A DNA stretch of 14,280 nt from an uncultured Megasphaera sp. Its GTDB lineage: Bacteria > Bacillota > Negativicutes > Veillonellales > Megasphaeraceae. The stretch is from NCBI GenBank assembly GCA_900554215.1, contig USGG01000051.1, positions 1-14,280 on the forward strand, written 5' to 3'. How positions within the stretch are numbered: the first letter of the stretch is position 1; every line of letters starts with the position of its first letter. A program made the position numbers and the translations under genes. The notes beneath the pieces were generated by a model. It did not search any database. It was not told the origin of the DNA and worked only from the letters and a program-made list of their open reading frames with translations. Positions 12,046 to 14,280 of this stretch are shown here, piece after piece.

Positions 12046-14280
12046 CTTACTATTTTCGCCAATATAAATTCCGCTGTCATGAGCCCCATAAATTGTATTG
12101 TTGATCAAGACATTTCCCGAACTTCCCACATCATCAATATATTCCGCATCTACATCATTGTAAGCATCCAGACACTTGATGTCAATACCTGCACTCGAGG
12201 ATGCGCGTCCTGTCAGATCTGTTTTGTTACTGCTGTTATCATAGCATGTATTATTCACGATCAGATTACAATAGCCTGTACGAACCAGCTTTATACCGCT
12301 GCAGGTATTATCATGTATCTTATTGCCATCGAGAATATTGTACATACCATTATCGATCGATACGCCCGGCAGTCCACCGGATAAGCTTGTCTTGTATACT
12401 TCATTCTGTGCAAAATAAACACCGATACAGCCAAAATCAAGGCACACTCCTTCAAGCTTGCAATTACTGATGCTGTTTCCTGTCATATAAGAACGATATG
12501 TGCCAATACAGTAAAGTCCTTCACCTTCTGTACAATTATTAATGGTATTTCCGTTCACAATGATATCATGAGGACCGGTTGTCAGAGTGGCCACTTTTAC
12601 ATGTACACCATTTTTAAATGCACTGATCATCATCGCAGCACGACCTTTGCAATTTGTGATCGTGTTATTCTCAATCAGCCAGGAACTGTGGTCTCCATAA
12701 ACAGCAACGGAATCACCGGACGTTGCATTGAACTTATTTCCACTGACCACAACGTTGGTAGACACATAATCATTGCTTGCTACTACAGCACACATTTTTG
12801 CATTTGAGAATGTATTGTTCTTGATGACTACATTATCTGCTCCCCAGAGATTAACATCGTTATTGTACGCAAGACTTGTCTTTAAGTTGATTACGCCACA
12901 ATTTTTCTGCGGGATCACTGTCTGATTCGCACTGTCCCACAAATACATAACAACTGCTTCATCCGGTACCGTTCCGCCGCTCTTTAATACAAGTTCGTGC
13001 CCATTTCCGTCCAGAATCGTATTGGAAGGAATGTAGATAATACCAGAATGACTAGAATCCTTATAAACCTCAATGTTCTTCTGAAGCCGCACAATCTTAC
13101 CGGTATTTGCAAGTAAAAATGCGTTCAGACTGTCCACATTATTGGTACCATTGTAATCCACCGTCTGTGTCGGAAGACCACTGACAGCGCTGTTAATGGA
13201 TTTCTTCAACTGTGCCTGTTTGCTGATCGGATCCATCAGGGAACTCATTGTCAGATTTAAAGCACCTAACCTTTTCACAACCTGCGCATTTGTGTTAATT
13301 ACCGAGCTATTTTTCATTGCTGAAATATCATAACGCACGTCATAATTTGTCACACTGCCTGCTGCAGAATTAATGGTAATCGCCGTTGTAGAACTACTTA
13401 AGTTCCCATTCGCCATCAGATATGTATTTGTATTTGCAGATTTTACAGCATAGTTTGATCCAGACTTTGTAATATACCACTTTGCAGCTTTACTGTCTCC
13501 GTTTGATACATAAGATACAGAACTGCCAGATGCTGAAACATAACCATTTTTTGATGTATTATAAATCTTATATAATCCATCTCCAAGAGCGGTCAGTCTG
13601 CAGTAGGAACCCGTCATACTGTATATTCCTGTTGCAAGCACTGCACTGGATGTGCTTTTTTTCTGAAGAACAAACTTCTGTGAATTCTGTGTGCCGCCAC
13701 TTTCCTGCGTCACTTTTGAACCATTCACTGTGAGATACAGATTTGAATGCATTGACTTAATACTATAGGTACCGTCACTGTTCTGGTCAATATACCACAA
13801 CTGATCCTCCAGATTATCCACATACAGGTTCTGTTTGATCGAACCGCCTGCGCTCATGCTTCCACCCTGGTCGATGTAACGCTCTGAATTGACGTTTTTG
13901 AAGCGATAGAGATTCCTGTTCTGATCTGCCAGACTGATCTCAAAGTACTGGGCGCTTTCAAGTGCATTTGTTCCTGCAACAATTGCTGCCCCATCTTTTA
14001 CCGAAGAATCTGCTACTGTAAGATATGTATTGCTGTTACTCTTTAATGTAATCTGATATACACCATTCTCCACACGGGCATTTCCAGATGCCACCGTAGC
14101 ATATCCGTTTACTACCTTATATGTTTTACCGTTGCTGGTCACCATTCCGTTATAGCCAAAATTGACCCCGCCATTTTCCACATACCAGGAACCAGCCTCC
14201 GGATCTTCTACCACACCGGTATAACCAAAGTTAATACCGCCATTCTGCACATACCACCAGCCGGCTTCATTCTGCACAAG
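12037..14280 (-). CDS. Cell-wall-binding, ricin-lectin and parallel beta-helix protein (partial at both ends)
   Basis: About 747 codons of a large secreted protein, entering from the right edge with no start in view and cut at about 12037. In order from the right edge: two wall-binding-type repeats (WWYVQNGGINFGYTGV and SWYVENGGVNFGYNGM, within residues 1-45); a ricin-type beta-trefoil region, about 65-205, with YIDQGG, DQLWYID and SNLYLTV; a second RICIN-like stretch to about 310 (GYVSAS, AAKWYIT, NTYLMA); a linker; then from about 370 a right-handed beta-helix with many N-x-I/V-x-x-N turns (NNTFSNA, GNKFNAT, ENNTITN, GNTINNC). Such proteins bind glycans and peptidoglycan and may degrade or hold polysaccharide. 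The wall-binding repeats are typical of Lachnospiraceae. Beyond the last residues that fit (GENSKYA) the frame is antisense of cyuA. Confidence 0.85.

Noticed and set aside
10942..14277. Single 1111-codon minus-strand open frame
   Set aside because: Only the part right of about 12037 reads as a beta-helix protein. The rest is antisense of cyuA, with alanine/aspartate/valine-rich low-sense sequence, so the fusion is an artefact of the junction.

Overview
The window looks like DNA from a diderm Firmicute of the class Negativicutes, most likely a Megasphaera-like member of the Veillonellaceae. The signs are a trimeric autotransporter with a YadA-type outer-membrane anchor, strong Gram-positive style GGAGG ribosome binding sites, and a paired DUF1659/DUF2922 gene set. 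The last 2.2 kb does not fit this. From about base 12037 the sequence turns AT-richer, and it encodes on the minus strand part of a cell-wall-binding, ricin-lectin and beta-helix protein of the kind found in monoderm Clostridia such as Lachnospiraceae. The change is abrupt, directly at the stop codon of the preceding gene, so I read it as a probable chimeric (misassembled) junction, with recent transfer as the less likely alternative.

Layout. 1-2654 (+): the 3' part of a trimeric autotransporter adhesin, ending in a terminator. 3025-4186 (+): a compact operon of DUF1659, DUF2922 and a sigma-70 family factor. 4180-5420: a PD-(D/E)XK Rpn-family nuclease gene with its own promoter, bracketed by two direct copies of a 102-bp hairpin/terminator element, with a decayed second Rpn fragment before the right-hand copy. 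5515-6459 (-): a diacylglycerol/lipid kinase, sharing a strong terminator with the region to its left. 6693-8306 (+): a cytoplasmic YwrD-like gamma-glutamyltransferase, divergent from the kinase. 8625-12036 (+): a YheO-like PAS/HTH regulator, a CyuP (YhaO)-type amino-acid carrier and a CyuA (YhaM)-type L-cysteine desulfidase. 12037-14280 (-): the foreign-looking fragment.

How the genes may work together. The regulator, carrier and desulfidase form a cysteine-utilisation unit: import cysteine, then split it to pyruvate, ammonia and sulfide. The adjacent gamma-glutamyltransferase could feed it by opening gamma-glutamyl peptides such as glutathione, but it has its own promoter and terminator, so that link is inferred from position. 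The DUF1659-DUF2922-sigma set is a recurrent but functionally obscure Firmicutes association. The Rpn unit looks like a small mobile or rearranging island between the sigma operon and the lipid kinase. I see no tRNA, rRNA, CRISPR array or classical insertion sequence.
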